Assembly (NCBI GenBank): GCA_047605265.1
Contig: JASGFY010000001.1
Span: forward strand, 49,380-113,379
Origin: Solimonas sp047605265
GTDB taxonomy: Bacteria > Pseudomonadota > Gammaproteobacteria > Nevskiales > Nevskiaceae
Direction: 5' to 3'
Length of the DNA stretch: 64,000 nucleotides
Shown here in pieces: positions 28,631-37,537 of the stretch (positions within the stretch are counted from its first letter, which is position 1; the number at the start of each line of letters is the position of its first letter). The notes below the pieces were generated by a model. That model did no database searches. It had not been told where the DNA came from and saw only the letters and a list, made by a program, of their open reading frames with translations. A program made the position numbers and the translations under genes.

Positions 28631-29524
28631 ATGACGCTGCGCTTCCATACGCTCGACGTGTTCACGACCCAGCCGTTCGGCGGCAACCCGCTCGCCGTGC
28701 TGTTCGGCGGCGACAGCCTGCAGGCCGCGCAGATGCAGCGCATCGCGCGTGAATTCAATCTGTCGGAGACCGTGTTCGTGCTGCCGCCGACGAACAGGGA
28801 AGCGCTGCACCGCGTGCGCATCTTCACGCCGCAGCGCGAGCTGCCGTTCGCCGGCCATCCGACGATCGGCGCGGCCTGTCTGCTCGCCGAGCTGGGCCTC
28901 GCGCCGAAGGGCGCGGAGGCGTCGTTCGTGATCGAGGAAGGCGTCGGTCCGGTGCCGGTGCGCGTGCGCCGCGTGCCCGGCGAGCCGATCTATGCCGAGC
29001 TGACCGCCGCGCAGCTGCCGCAGTACGGCGAGACGCCGGGCAAGGCGGCGCTGGCGCAGGCGCTGGGCCTGGAACAGAGCGACATCGGCCGCGGCGACGA
29101 ACAGCCTCGCGCCGTGTCCTGCGGGCTGCCGTTCGTGCTCGTGCCGTTGAAGGCGCCGGAGCTGCTCGCCGCCGTCGATTTCGACGCTGCCGCGGCGCGC
29201 GCGGCACTGGCTGGCGGCTGGGCGCAGCAGCTCTACATCTACGCGCACGGTTACGAGGGCGAGCTGCGCGCGCGCATGTTCGCGCCCGACATGGGCATCG
29301 CCGAAGACCCGGCGACCGGCGCCGCCGCCGCGGCGCTGGCCGGCGCGCTCGGCACGGAAGCGCAGACCGACGGCACGCATCGCTGGACGCTGCACCAGGG
29401 CGTCGAGATGGGCCGGCCGAGCGTGCTGCACCTGGCCGCCGAGCGTGTCGCCGGCCAGGTCGCGGCGGTGCGCGTCGGCGGACACAGCGTGCTGGTGTCG
29501 GACGGTAACTTCGGCGCCGGCTGA
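28631..29524 (+). CDS. PhzF-family phenazine biosynthesis-like isomerase
   Basis: 297 residues. The fold has two alike halves. The start MTLRFHTLDVFTTQPFGGNPLAV, the catalytic-Glu region NLSETVFV, FTPQRELPFAGHP and DPATGAAAAALAG are all family motifs. True PhzF isomerises dihydrohydroxyanthranilate in phenazine synthesis, but no other phenazine gene is here, so this is one of many PhzF-like isomerases of unknown substrate. The ATG at 28631 gives the conserved start; the frame extends 21 bases further upstream. Confidence 0.88.
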   Translation: MTLRFHTLDVFTTQPFGGNPLAVLFGGDSLQAAQMQRIAREFNLSETVFVLPPTNREALHRVRIFTPQRELPFAGHPTIGAACLLAELGLAPKGAEASFVIEEGVGPVPVRVRRVPGEPIYAELTAAQLPQYGETPGKAALAQALGLEQSDIGRGDEQPRAVSCGLPFVLVPLKAPELLAAVDFDAAAARAALAGGWAQQLYIYAHGYEGELRARMFAPDMGIAEDPATGAAAAALAGALGTEAQTDGTHRWTLHQGVEMGRPSVLHLAAERVAGQVAAVRVGGHSVLVSDGNFGAG

Positions 29525-29883
29525 TCTCCCGTTCCTTGCGTGACGGCGCGCGGCGGCTCGAGTCCGGCGCCATGTGCCGACAGCACCGCGGGTCGTTCTC
29601 CTACAACGGGCGTCTCGCCGACGTTCTGCTGGAACGCGGCGGCGTGCCGTCAAAATACCGGCTGACGACGCCGGTCAGTACGCCGGTCGAATCCTCTGCG
29701 GAAAGACGTGCCGTATCCGGTTTCGAGTTTTGGTGGTTGGGTGCTGTAGCTGGGCTGGGTTGTGGGGAACGACAGGTGGCGCCGGGCCGTACGGTCCGGA
29801 CGCCCCCGGCCCATGAGATGCGGATCTCCTATGCTGTCCGCCGGTTCCGACCTCTCGTCCTGCGCACCGTGAACAGCGCCCCC
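29525..29883. other. 359-base gap, no gene; G-rich tract
   Basis: No convincing coding frame is present. Composition is less GC-biased than its neighbours between about 29640 and 29770. It contains a G-rich run on the plus strand (29739-29767) with four runs of three or more G separated by 10, 2 and 4 bases, and a small tandem of ACGCCGGTC around 29670. Otherwise nothing identifiable; promoter sequences for the downstream gene are expected here. Confidence 0.5.
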
Positions 29884-30219
29884 ATGAAAAGCGCCGAAAT
29901 CAACGAACGCATCTGGGCCGTCATCGCCCGCATCCCCAAAGGCCGCGTCGCCACCTACGGGCAGGTCGCCGCCGAGGCCGGCTTCCCGCGCCAGCCGCGG
30001 CGCACGGCGCAGGCGTTGCGCGCGGTGTCCGACGACATGAGGCTGCCGTGGTACCGCGTCATCAACGCGCAGGGCAAGCTTTCGTTCGAGGCGGGCAGCG
30101 AGGCTTACCGGCGCGCGCGCCGCAGCCTCGAAGCCGAAGGCGTCGTCTTCGTGCGCGACCGGATCGATTTCGGGCGATACCGCTGGCAGCCGCGCAGCGC
30201 GGCGCCGCTGCTCGACTGA
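29884..30219 (+). CDS. Alkyltransferase-like protein (ATL), MGMT family
   Basis: 111 residues matching the DNA-binding domain of O6-methylguanine methyltransferase: VIARIPKGRVATYGQVA, the winged-helix segment RTAQALRA and the active-site loop. At the position of the reactive Cys (PCHRV in MGMT) the sequence is PWYRV. The Trp substitution defines ATL proteins, which bind O6-alkylguanine without repairing it and pass lesions to nucleotide excision repair. The ATG at 29884 is chosen on family length; the frame is open upstream. Confidence 0.93.
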   Translation: MKSAEINERIWAVIARIPKGRVATYGQVAAEAGFPRQPRRTAQALRAVSDDMRLPWYRVINAQGKLSFEAGSEAYRRARRSLEAEGVVFVRDRIDFGRYRWQPRSAAPLLD

Positions 30220-30373
30220 AAGGACGCACGCTGCCGCGCCGTTTTCGACGGCGTCTATCGCCGCCATTCAAGCTTTCGATTGGCTTCGCCGCGTCCGCGG
30301 CGGCATGGTGTCTCCCGCAGTCGAACGAGCGATCGCGCCATGCGATCGGCGCTCAGGTAGCCGGGAGCCACCG

Positions 30374-31756
30374 ATGAAGAAAACCCTCGTCCTGTCTTTC
30401 ACCGCCGCCGCGCTTGGCGTCGCCGCGATGGCGGCGGCCGCGCCGGTGCCCAACAGTTATGCGCCGGTCGACGACCGCGAAAGCTTCGACGCGGTCCGCG
30501 CGCGCATGGAAAAAGCCAAGCCGGGCATCGAAAGCCAGTTCAAGGCGCTGCTCGGCGAGCGCTACGACCTCGCCGACAGGCCAGTTCCCGGCGTCGTCAG
30601 CAGCGGCCGCGGCAAGCCGATCCAGGGCGGCGTGCGCGTCAAGCTGCCGAAGGGCGTCAGCTGGGACCAGCTCGCCGGGATGTCGCCGGACGAGATCAAG
30701 GCCAGGGACCTGTGGCCGGCCGGCTTCTATCCGCTGCCGCACGAGCACCACGACGAAGGCGGCATGATTTTTCCGCAGCAGCAGATCGACGCGATCAAGA
30801 AACAGGAAGGCCGCGACCTGACGCGTTTCGATCTCGACTTCCTGATGCCGACGCCGTTCACGCCCGAGTTCCCGCCGGCGATCTACCTGACGACGCGTCC
30901 CGACCTCGGCGACGTCTCGCAAGGCCAGGTCGTCTCGCTGACGAACTATTACGAGCTGTTCAACGGCGTGCTCAATCCGAAGCAGCTCGAAGGCCTGCGC
31001 CTGCTGCTGACGCCGTTCGCGCAGCAGCAGTTCAACGCGACGGCCGACCGTCGCTCGCTGAAGCCCAGCCAGGGCGTCGCCTGCTTCGACTGCCACGTCA
31101 ACGGCCACACCAATGCGGCGACGCATCTGGTCGGCGACATCCGCCCGCAGGCGCACCGCCATCGCATCGCCACGCCGTCGCTGCGCGGCGTCAACATCCA
31201 GCGCCTGTTCGGCTCGCAGCGCGCCCTGAAGAGCGTTGAGGACTTCACCGAGTTCGAGCAGCGCGCCGCCTACTTCGACGGCGATCCGGTGATCGCCACG
31301 AAGAAGGGCGTCAACATTCTCGAGCGCGGCAGCCAGGTGCACTTCATGGGCGAGTTCCAGGCCCTGCTCGATTTCCCGCCGGCGCCGAAGCTCGACGTGT
31401 TCGGCAAGCTCGATCCGGCCAAGGCCACGCCGGCCGAGCTGCGCGGTCAGGACGTGTTCTTCGGCAAGGGCCGCTGCGCGGAGTGCCACACGCCGCCGTA
31501 CTACACCGACAACACCATGCACAACCTGCAGGCCGAGCGCTTCTACAAGGACAAGATGATCCTCGGCATGCTGGCGTCGGCCGACGGCCCGATCAAGACC
31601 TTCCCGCTGCGCGGCATCAAGGATTCTGCTCCGTATCTCCACGACGACCGCCTGCTGACGCTCGACGACACGGTGGAGTTCTTCAACCTCGTGCTCGGCA
31701 CCCGGCTCAGCGCGCAGGAGAAGCAGGATCTGCTCAGCTTCCTGCTGACGCTATAG
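30374..31756 (+). CDS. Di-heme cytochrome c peroxidase-like protein
   Basis: 460 residues with a signal peptide (MKKTLVLSFTAAALGVAAMAAAA) and two c-type heme sites: CFDCH at 237-241 and CAECH at 368-372. The region FPLRGIKDSAPYLHDDRLLTL resembles the C-terminal part of bacterial cytochrome c peroxidase/MauG proteins. A periplasmic electron-transfer or peroxide-reducing role is likely. The N-terminal ~230 residues lack a heme motif and do not resemble classic CcpA, so it belongs to a longer di-heme subfamily. oxyR lies just beyond the convergent next gene. Confidence 0.85.
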   Translation: MKKTLVLSFTAAALGVAAMAAAAPVPNSYAPVDDRESFDAVRARMEKAKPGIESQFKALLGERYDLADRPVPGVVSSGRGKPIQGGVRVKLPKGVSWDQLAGMSPDEIKARDLWPAGFYPLPHEHHDEGGMIFPQQQIDAIKKQEGRDLTRFDLDFLMPTPFTPEFPPAIYLTTRPDLGDVSQGQVVSLTNYYELFNGVLNPKQLEGLRLLLTPFAQQQFNATADRRSLKPSQGVACFDCHVNGHTNAATHLVGDIRPQAHRHRIATPSLRGVNIQRLFGSQRALKSVEDFTEFEQRAAYFDGDPVIATKKGVNILERGSQVHFMGEFQALLDFPPAPKLDVFGKLDPAKATPAELRGQDVFFGKGRCAECHTPPYYTDNTMHNLQAERFYKDKMILGMLASADGPIKTFPLRGIKDSAPYLHDDRLLTLDDTVEFFNLVLGTRLSAQEKQDLLSFLLTL

Positions 31757-31785
31757 CCGCGACCGCAGCCGCAGCGCCCGCGCGA

Positions 31786-31817
31786 GAAGCCCGGCAGACA
31801 CGCCGGGCTTCTTCGTT
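31786..31817 (+). terminator. Intrinsic terminator after the di-heme cytochrome gene
   Basis: Stem GAAGCCCGGC / GCCGGGCTTC (10 bp), 6-base loop, followed by TTCGTT. It starts 30 bases after the stop codon. Confidence 0.8.
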
Positions 31818-31853
31818 GGCGCTGTTTCCGGGTTGGCGCCGTTTCCGGCGGGC

Positions 31854-32183
31854 TTACGGCGAGTCCTTGCCGCCGCCGCTGTCGTTGCCGCCCTGGCCCG
31901 GCGGCGGGCCGCCGTTGCCGTTCGGCGGACGCGAGGGTCGCAGCGCGAGACGGTCGCCGAACTTCTCGCAAGTGCCGTCGATCGTGTGGTTCCTGTCGCT
32001 GACGCTGACCTTGTCGCCGACGTGGTGTCCGGCGCAGGCCGTGAAGGCTTCCGCCGGCGGCTCGGGCGGCTGGCCGCCGTTTTGCGACGGGCCATTCGGC
32101 GGCGGATTTTGCGACGAGGCTTGCTGAGCCTGGGCGGCGGCAGCGGCGACCAAGAGCAAGAGAGCGGAAGCGCGACGAAGCAT
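31854..32183 (-). CDS. Small secreted Pro/Gly-rich protein
   Basis: 109 residues. A signal peptide (MLRRASALLLLVAAAAAQAQ) is followed by a Pro/Gly/Asn-rich linker, then a compact core ACAGHHVGDKVSVSD...GTCEKFGDRLALRP with two cysteines about 22 residues apart, and a Gly/Pro-rich tail. The two-Cys core repeats the pattern of short proteobacterial periplasmic proteins without assigned function. The same frame is open much further upstream, but that part is antisense to oxyR; the ATG at 32183 with the signal peptide defines this gene. Confidence 0.7.
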   Translation of the reverse strand: MLRRASALLLLVAAAAAQAQQASSQNPPPNGPSQNGGQPPEPPAEAFTACAGHHVGDKVSVSDRNHTIDGTCEKFGDRLALRPSRPPNGNGGPPPGQGGNDSGGGKDSP

Positions 32184-32290
32184 GTGTTGCGAGTGCCTGA
32201 GTGGATGGGGCGGTCCATCGACCGCGGACGCGGCGCGCGGATTCATGGGCAAATGCAACAAATGGTGCGCGCGGCGTGCGTCGCGCCCCA

Positions 32291-33277
32291 TCATCCCGCA
32301 GCATGGCTCGGTTCCGCCGTCGTGGATGCGCCGCCGCCGCGCAGGCCGGCCCGGCCCGCCGACGGCATGCGACCGACCCGCCTCGTGCCTTTCGGGGGCT
32401 GCTCCGCGATCGCCTTTGCCAGCAGCTCGAATTCGACGCGCCGCGGGCAGTGCCGCCGCCAGACGAGGCCGATGCGGCGCGCCGCCGGCGTCGCCAGCGG
32501 CCGGATGGCGAGGCCCGATTGCGCGGCGGCGCCGGTCGCCAGCGCCGGCAGCAGCGTGCAGCCGAGGCCGCTGGCGACGAGCTGGCTGAGCGTCTCGAGG
32601 CTGGTCGCTCGGAAATCGCCGAACGGCGCGGCTGGCACGGCATGATGCAGGCCGCAGACGGCAAGCGCCTGGCCGCGCAGGCAATGCCCGTCGGTCAGCA
32701 GCAGCAGGCGCTCGTCGTGCAGCGCTTCGGCCGGCACGCGCGGCAGTGCCGCGAAGCGATGGTTGCGGGGGCAGGCAAGCCAGAACGGCTCGTCGAACAG
32801 CGGCCGGCTGTCGAATTCGTCGCTGTCCAGCGGCAGCGCAAGCATCGCCGCCTCGATGCGATGCGCGCGCAGGCACTCGATCAGGTGCGGCGTAAGATCC
32901 TCGCGCACGACCAACTGCAGCGCCGCGAAGCGCGCGCGCGCCATCGGCAGCAGCCACGGCAGGAAGTACGGCGACAGCGTCGTAATGATGCCGATGTTCA
33001 GCGGTCCGGCGAGCGGCGCCGCGCGGGCGCGCGTCGTCGCGATCAGCTGCTCGGCCTCGCGCACGATCGCGCGGGCGCGCAGCACGGCCTGTTCGCCGAG
33101 CGCGGTCAATTGCACGTTGCGGCCGCCACGTTCGATCAGTGGCGCGCCGAGATAGGCTTCGAGCTTCCTGAGCTGGGTGCTCAGCGTCGGCTGCGAGACG
33201 TGGCAGGCGGCCGCGGCGCGGCCGAAATGACCGTGGTCGGCGACGGCGACCAGATACCGGAGTTCGCGCAGCGTCAT
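32291..33277 (-). CDS. oxyR: OxyR, hydrogen-peroxide-sensing LysR-type regulator
   Basis: 328 residues. The N-terminal HTH is MTLRELRYLVAVADHGHFGRAA. The redox motif LTDGHCLRGQALAVCG places cysteines at exactly 199 and 208, the numbers of the peroxidatic and resolving cysteines of E. coli OxyR. Peroxide oxidises this pair and turns on antioxidant genes. The start at 33277 gives the conserved OxyR N-terminus; an upstream in-frame extension is not family-like. A ~30-residue Gly/Arg-rich tail after the usual end is unusual. The nearby di-heme peroxidase-like gene is a plausible partner or target. Confidence 0.94.
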   Translation of the reverse strand: MTLRELRYLVAVADHGHFGRAAAACHVSQPTLSTQLRKLEAYLGAPLIERGGRNVQLTALGEQAVLRARAIVREAEQLIATTRARAAPLAGPLNIGIITTLSPYFLPWLLPMARARFAALQLVVREDLTPHLIECLRAHRIEAAMLALPLDSDEFDSRPLFDEPFWLACPRNHRFAALPRVPAEALHDERLLLLTDGHCLRGQALAVCGLHHAVPAAPFGDFRATSLETLSQLVASGLGCTLLPALATGAAAQSGLAIRPLATPAARRIGLVWRRHCPRRVEFELLAKAIAEQPPKGTRRVGRMPSAGRAGLRGGGASTTAEPSHAAG

Positions 33278-33409
33278 GGCAGTCGTCTCGCTCCCGTGGG
33301 CGGTTCGCCATTCAAGCGCGTGCACGCGATCCGGCTCAAATTGAAATTGTTGCCGGCCTCGATAGGCTGCATCGATGCTGCGCTGCAAGAGTGCCGGATC
33401 GCGCGCGTT

Positions 33410-34735
33410 TCAGCCGTCGTCCTCGGGATCGCCGGCCGGCGGCGGCGCCGTGACGCGCAGGCGTTCGATGCGCGGGCCGGCCACGTCGAGCACTTCGATC
33501 TTCAGGCCATCGATCTCGACCTCGTCGCCGCGTTGCGGCAGGCGGTCGAGGATCTGCATGACAAGGCCGCCGACGGTGTCGGCGCGATCGGATTCGATGT
33601 CGCGGCCGAGCATCCGTTCGAGCGTATAGATCGGCAGCCAGCCGGGCCCTTCGTAAGTGTGCGGACCACATTCGATCCAGTCTTCCTTGCGCCGATGGAA
33701 TTCGTCCTGGATGCTGCCGAAGATGGCTTCGAGAATGTGCTCGAGCGTGATGAAGCCGATCACCGTGCCGAGCTCGTCGGTGACCAGCGCCAGGTGCGGC
33801 AGGCCGCGGCGGAAACGGCGGAACAGGTTCTGCGCGAGCTCGTCGCGCGTGATCATCGGCACTTCGCGCAGCAGCGGCGTCAGGTCGGTCAGATCCGGAT
33901 GGTCAAGCAGCGCGGCGACCAGGTCGCGCACGTGCAGCAGGCCCAGGTAGCGATCGTCCTGTTCGCTGTCCTTCACCGCGTAGCGTGAATAGCGGTGCCT
34001 GGCGACCAGCGCGAGATTGCTCTTGATGTCGTCGCGGATGTCGAGCGCGACCAGATCGAAGACCGGCCGCATCAGATCGCCGACCGTCAGCTCGGGCAGC
34101 TCCAGCGTGCGCGACAGCACCTGCGCCTGTGCCGTGTTCAGTTCGCCGTGGCGATGGCTGGCGACCAGCAGCTTCTTGATCTCGTCGGCCGAATGCGGTT
34201 CTTCGCCTTCCCCGCTCAGTTCCATGCGGAAGGTGCGCAGCACCAGCGTCGCGCTGCCGTTGAGGACGGCGATGAACGGATACATTAGCCAGTAGAACAG
34301 GAACAGCGGCAGCGCCGCCCACAGCGAGACCGTCTCGGCCCTGCGGATCGCCATCGACTTCGGCGCCAGCTCGCCGAGCACGATGTGCAGGAACGAGATC
34401 ACGGCGAACGCGACGACGAACGAGATGCTGTGCAGCAGCTGCTCGTTGTCGACGCCAAGCCGGTCTAGCAGCGGCTCGATCAGCCGCGAAAACGCCGGTT
34501 CCCCGAGCCAGCCGAGGCCGAGCGAGGCCAGGGTGATGCCGAGCTGGCAGGCCGACAGGTACGCGTCGAGCTGCCGGCGAACCTTGTACAGCGTGCGACC
34601 GAGAATGCCGCGCTCCCCGGCGAGCTCCTCGGCGCGCGTCAGCCGCAGCTTGACGATGGCGAACTCGGCGGCAACGAAGAAACCGTTGACGAAGACCAGC
34701 AGAACCGCAAACAGCGTCAGCGCGATATCGTTCAT
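33410..34735 (-). CDS. Hemolysin-family/CNNM-type membrane protein with CBS domains
   Basis: 441 residues. An N-terminal DUF21 membrane domain (about 1-190, four helices beginning LTLFAVLLVFVNGFFVAAEFAIVKLR) is followed by a CBS pair (about 205-340) and a CorC/HlyC domain at the C-terminus (about 350-430). The family includes Mg2+/Co2+ efflux-linked proteins. It lies upstream of oxyR on the same strand with a 132-base gap. Confidence 0.92.
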   Translation of the reverse strand: MNDIALTLFAVLLVFVNGFFVAAEFAIVKLRLTRAEELAGERGILGRTLYKVRRQLDAYLSACQLGITLASLGLGWLGEPAFSRLIEPLLDRLGVDNEQLLHSISFVVAFAVISFLHIVLGELAPKSMAIRRAETVSLWAALPLFLFYWLMYPFIAVLNGSATLVLRTFRMELSGEGEEPHSADEIKKLLVASHRHGELNTAQAQVLSRTLELPELTVGDLMRPVFDLVALDIRDDIKSNLALVARHRYSRYAVKDSEQDDRYLGLLHVRDLVAALLDHPDLTDLTPLLREVPMITRDELAQNLFRRFRRGLPHLALVTDELGTVIGFITLEHILEAIFGSIQDEFHRRKEDWIECGPHTYEGPGWLPIYTLERMLGRDIESDRADTVGGLVMQILDRLPQRGDEVEIDGLKIEVLDVAGPRIERLRVTAPPPAGDPEDDG

Positions 34736-34838
34736 TCAGGAGCGGTCGCGTCGCGCGAGCGACGGACTGCGGGGCAATGGAGACCCGCCGATTATCGGGA
34801 GCGCCGCGGCCCGCGCGCAAATGACGCCCGGCAGGAGG

Positions 34839-34870
34839 CCCGCGCCGCCGCGATCGCGGCGCGGGTTTTT
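34839..34870 (+). terminator. Hairpin with T5 tail, plus-strand orientation
   Basis: Stem CCCGCGCCGC / GCGGCGCGGG with a 7-base loop, followed by TTTTT. It lies between two minus-strand genes, 20 bases after the M13 peptidase stop. The T-tract is on the plus strand, so it would stop transcription running antisense into the M13 gene; its minus-strand function is weak. Confidence 0.5.
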
Positions 34871-34889
34871 GCCGGCGGAGCGGTGATCC

Positions 34890-36938
34890 TTACCAGATCT
34901 TCACGCGCTTTTCGGGGGCGAGGTACATCTTGTCGCCCTCCTTCACGTCGAACGCCGCGTAGAACGCCGGCACGTTGCTGACGATGCCGTTGCAGCGGTA
35001 TTCCGACGGCGCGTGCGGGTCCGACTTCAGGCGCATCAGCAGGTTCTCGTCGGTGTACTTGCGGCGCCAGACCTGCGCCCAGCCGATGAAGAAGCGCTGG
35101 TCGCCGGTGAAGCCGTCGATGACCGGCGCCGGCTGCCCGTGCAGGGCGAGCTGCCAGGCCTTGTATGAGATCGACAGGCCGCCGAGGTCGCCGATGTTCT
35201 CGCCGATCGTGTTGGCACCGTCGACGTGCTGGCCCGGCAGCGGCTCGTAGGCGTCGTACTGCGCGATCAGCGCATGCGTGCGCGCTTCGAAGTTCTTGCG
35301 GTCCGCGTCGCTCCACCAGCTCTTGAGGTTGCCGTCGCCGTCGAACTTCGAGCCCTGGTCGTCGAAGCCGTGGCCGATCTCGTGGCCGATCACCGCGCCG
35401 ATGCCGCCGTAGTTCACCGCGTCATCGGCGTTCATGTCGAAGAACGGCGGCTGCAGGATCGCGGCCGGGAAGACGACCTCGTTCTTCAGCGGGTTGTAGT
35501 AGGCGTTGACCGTCTGCGGGAACATGTCCCACTCGTCGCGGTCGATCGGGCCGCCGAGCTTGGCGGTCTCGCGCCGGTTCTCGACGGCGCGCGAGCGCAT
35601 GACGTTGCCGACGAGATCGTCGGCCTTGACGTCGAGTGCCGAGTAGTCCTTCCACTTCTTCGGATAGCCGATCTTCGGATCGAACTTCGCCAGCTTGGCG
35701 AGCGCTTTCTGCTTGGTCTCATCGGTCATCCAGTCGAGCGAGCCGATGCTCTCCCGGTAAGCGGTGAGCAGGTTCTGCACGAGCTGCTCCATGCGTGCTT
35801 TGGCCTGCGGCGGGAAGTACTGCGCGACGTAGAGCTTGCCGAGCACTTCGCCGAGCGCGTCCTCGGTGGCGTCGACGCCGCGCTTCCAGCGCGGCTTGAT
35901 CTCCTTGATGCCGTTCAGCGTCGCGCCGAAGAAGGCGAAGTTCTCGTCGACGAAGGGTCTGGAGAGATACGGCGCGTAGGACGTCAGCAGGTTCCACTGC
36001 AGATAGACCCTGAGCACTGGCAGCGGCGTGCCCTGGACGATCCTGTCCCAGGCCGTGAAGAAGCTCGGCTCGCCGATGATCACGCCCGGCGACTTGCCGA
36101 TGCCGATGCCGTCGATGTACGCCGTCCAGTCGAAGCCGGGCGTCAGCTTCTTCAGATCGGCGAACGCGTACTTGTTGTACGTGGCGTCGGCGTCGCGCGC
36201 CCTGACGCGGTCCCACTGCGCGTGTGCGAGCCGGGTCTCGAGCGCCATGATCGCCGCGGCGTTGCGGTCGGCGTCGGCGATGCCGGCGAGCTTCAGCATC
36301 TTGCCGATGTGCGCGACGTAGGCCTTGCGGATCGTGTCGAACTTGTCGTTCTGCTCGATGTAATAGTCGCGGTCCGGCAGCTGCGTGCCGCCCTGATCGA
36401 GGTAGACGATGTACTGCTTCGAGTCCTTGGCGTCCGGCTCGATGTGGCCGCGGAACAGCGACACGCCGATCGTATCGAGATGCGCGAGCAGCGCCGGCAG
36501 CGCTTTGCGGTCCTTCAGCGCATCGATGCCGGCCAGCTCGTCCTTCAGCGGCACCAGGCCCAGCTGCTCGGCCCTGGCCTCGTCCATGAACGAGGCGTAG
36601 AAGTCGCCGACCTTCTGCTCATCCGAGCCCGGCTTCTTGTCGGCCGATCCGGCGGCGGTTTCGATGATGTCCTTGAGATGCTGGCGCGCGTCGTCGTCGA
36701 GCTTGGTGAACGCACCGTAGTTCGATTTGTCGGCCGGAATCTCGGTCTTCTTCAGCCAGGTACCGTCGACGTGGCGGTAGAAATCGTCCTGCGCGCGGAC
36801 GCCGTCGTCGAAATTGGCGGGATCGATGCCGGAGGTCAGCGCCTTCGGCGCCTCGGGCGCGGGGGCCTGCTGGCCGCAGGCGGCGAGCAACACGGTGCCC
36901 AGGGCGGCGCCGAGGGCGCCGAGGACGAATGAACGCAT
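34890..36938 (-). CDS. M13-family zinc metallopeptidase, lipoprotein
   Basis: 682 residues, neprilysin/PepO-type. The signal sequence ends in a lipobox LLAAC, so Cys20 or so is probably lipidated. The zinc motif HEIGH (H519, H523) is followed by the ENIGDLGG motif with the third ligand Glu, and the C-terminal substrate-binding end VSNVPAFYAAFDVKEGDKMY...RVKIW is complete. It cleaves peptides in the periplasm or at the outer membrane. It appears to be transcribed alone. Confidence 0.95.
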   Translation of the reverse strand: MRSFVLGALGAALGTVLLAACGQQAPAPEAPKALTSGIDPANFDDGVRAQDDFYRHVDGTWLKKTEIPADKSNYGAFTKLDDDARQHLKDIIETAAGSADKKPGSDEQKVGDFYASFMDEARAEQLGLVPLKDELAGIDALKDRKALPALLAHLDTIGVSLFRGHIEPDAKDSKQYIVYLDQGGTQLPDRDYYIEQNDKFDTIRKAYVAHIGKMLKLAGIADADRNAAAIMALETRLAHAQWDRVRARDADATYNKYAFADLKKLTPGFDWTAYIDGIGIGKSPGVIIGEPSFFTAWDRIVQGTPLPVLRVYLQWNLLTSYAPYLSRPFVDENFAFFGATLNGIKEIKPRWKRGVDATEDALGEVLGKLYVAQYFPPQAKARMEQLVQNLLTAYRESIGSLDWMTDETKQKALAKLAKFDPKIGYPKKWKDYSALDVKADDLVGNVMRSRAVENRRETAKLGGPIDRDEWDMFPQTVNAYYNPLKNEVVFPAAILQPPFFDMNADDAVNYGGIGAVIGHEIGHGFDDQGSKFDGDGNLKSWWSDADRKNFEARTHALIAQYDAYEPLPGQHVDGANTIGENIGDLGGLSISYKAWQLALHGQPAPVIDGFTGDQRFFIGWAQVWRRKYTDENLLMRLKSDPHAPSEYRCNGIVSNVPAFYAAFDVKEGDKMYLAPEKRVKIW

Positions 36939-37037
36939 CGAAGACTCCGTGAATGGAAAGGGCGGAACTGTAGCGAGTCGTAGACCCCCGGCGCGCCCGG
37001 AAATTCCCTCAGCCGCGCCTCCCGGGGCGGGGCGCGT

Positions 37038-37420
37038 TCAGTCCGCGGCACCCTGCGCCGACCAGGCGATGCAGGCAATGCCGCTCCAGTATGCACTGAG
37101 GATGATGCCCTGCGCGCCGCGCCAGGGACCGACGAATTTGCGCAGGCCGAGCGCCGAGTCGGACAGCACGAACAGCGAGGCGCCGAGCAGGGCCGCGTCG
37201 CCGCCGGGCGCCTGCCGGCGCAACAGGGCGCTGAGCGCCATGCCGGTCAACACCAGCGCGTAGATCGCAACCGGAGTGCGCAGCCGCGGCGCGGCGCACG
37301 AGCACGCTGCCGAGTGCGGCGCCGTAGACGGGGAAGATCCAGCTCCACCACGACAGCACGAATGCCGTCGCGCCGCGCAGGGTCGATCGCGCCGCGCTGG
37401 CCGCAGCGTCGTCGCGCAAA
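37038..37420 (-). pseudogene. YhhN (lysoplasmalogenase-like) remnant, truncated and frameshifted
   Basis: The last ~80 residues in one frame, from TPVAIYALVLTGMAL through LFVLSDSALGLRKF and AYWSGIACIAWSA, match the C-terminal half of the YhhN/TMEM86 membrane family. The preceding piece of the same family, FVLSWWSWIFPVYGAALGSVLVRR, is in a different frame, so an indel lies around 37285-37300. The first ~100 residues of a normal ~210-residue YhhN are missing. A minus-strand terminator abuts the upstream end, so the remnant is probably not transcribed. The family match is from recognition of the pattern; loss of function is clear from the frame change. Confidence 0.8.
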
Positions 37421-37444
37421 GAAAAGCCCGGACGGAGCCGGGCT
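37417..37444 (-). terminator. Intrinsic terminator, minus strand, upstream of the YhhN remnant
   Basis: On the minus strand, AGCCCGG / CCGGGCT with a 6-base loop is followed by TTTCTTT. It faces the YhhN remnant but has no minus-strand gene upstream of it; msrB beyond it runs the other way. It is probably the orphan terminator of a lost gene. Confidence 0.7.
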
Positions 37445-37537
37445 CGGAAAGGGTTCGATGGCAGAACCTGAGTCGAAGGCCATGCGGGGGAAGCATGGCG
37501 CCGTTACCATGCACCCGACAGATGAAGGACCCATGAC

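Noticed and set aside
31854..33311. Minus-strand frame of ~485 residues read as one protein
   Set aside because: Its first ~375 residues overlap oxyR in another frame; only the last 109 residues, with their own ATG and signal peptide, look real.
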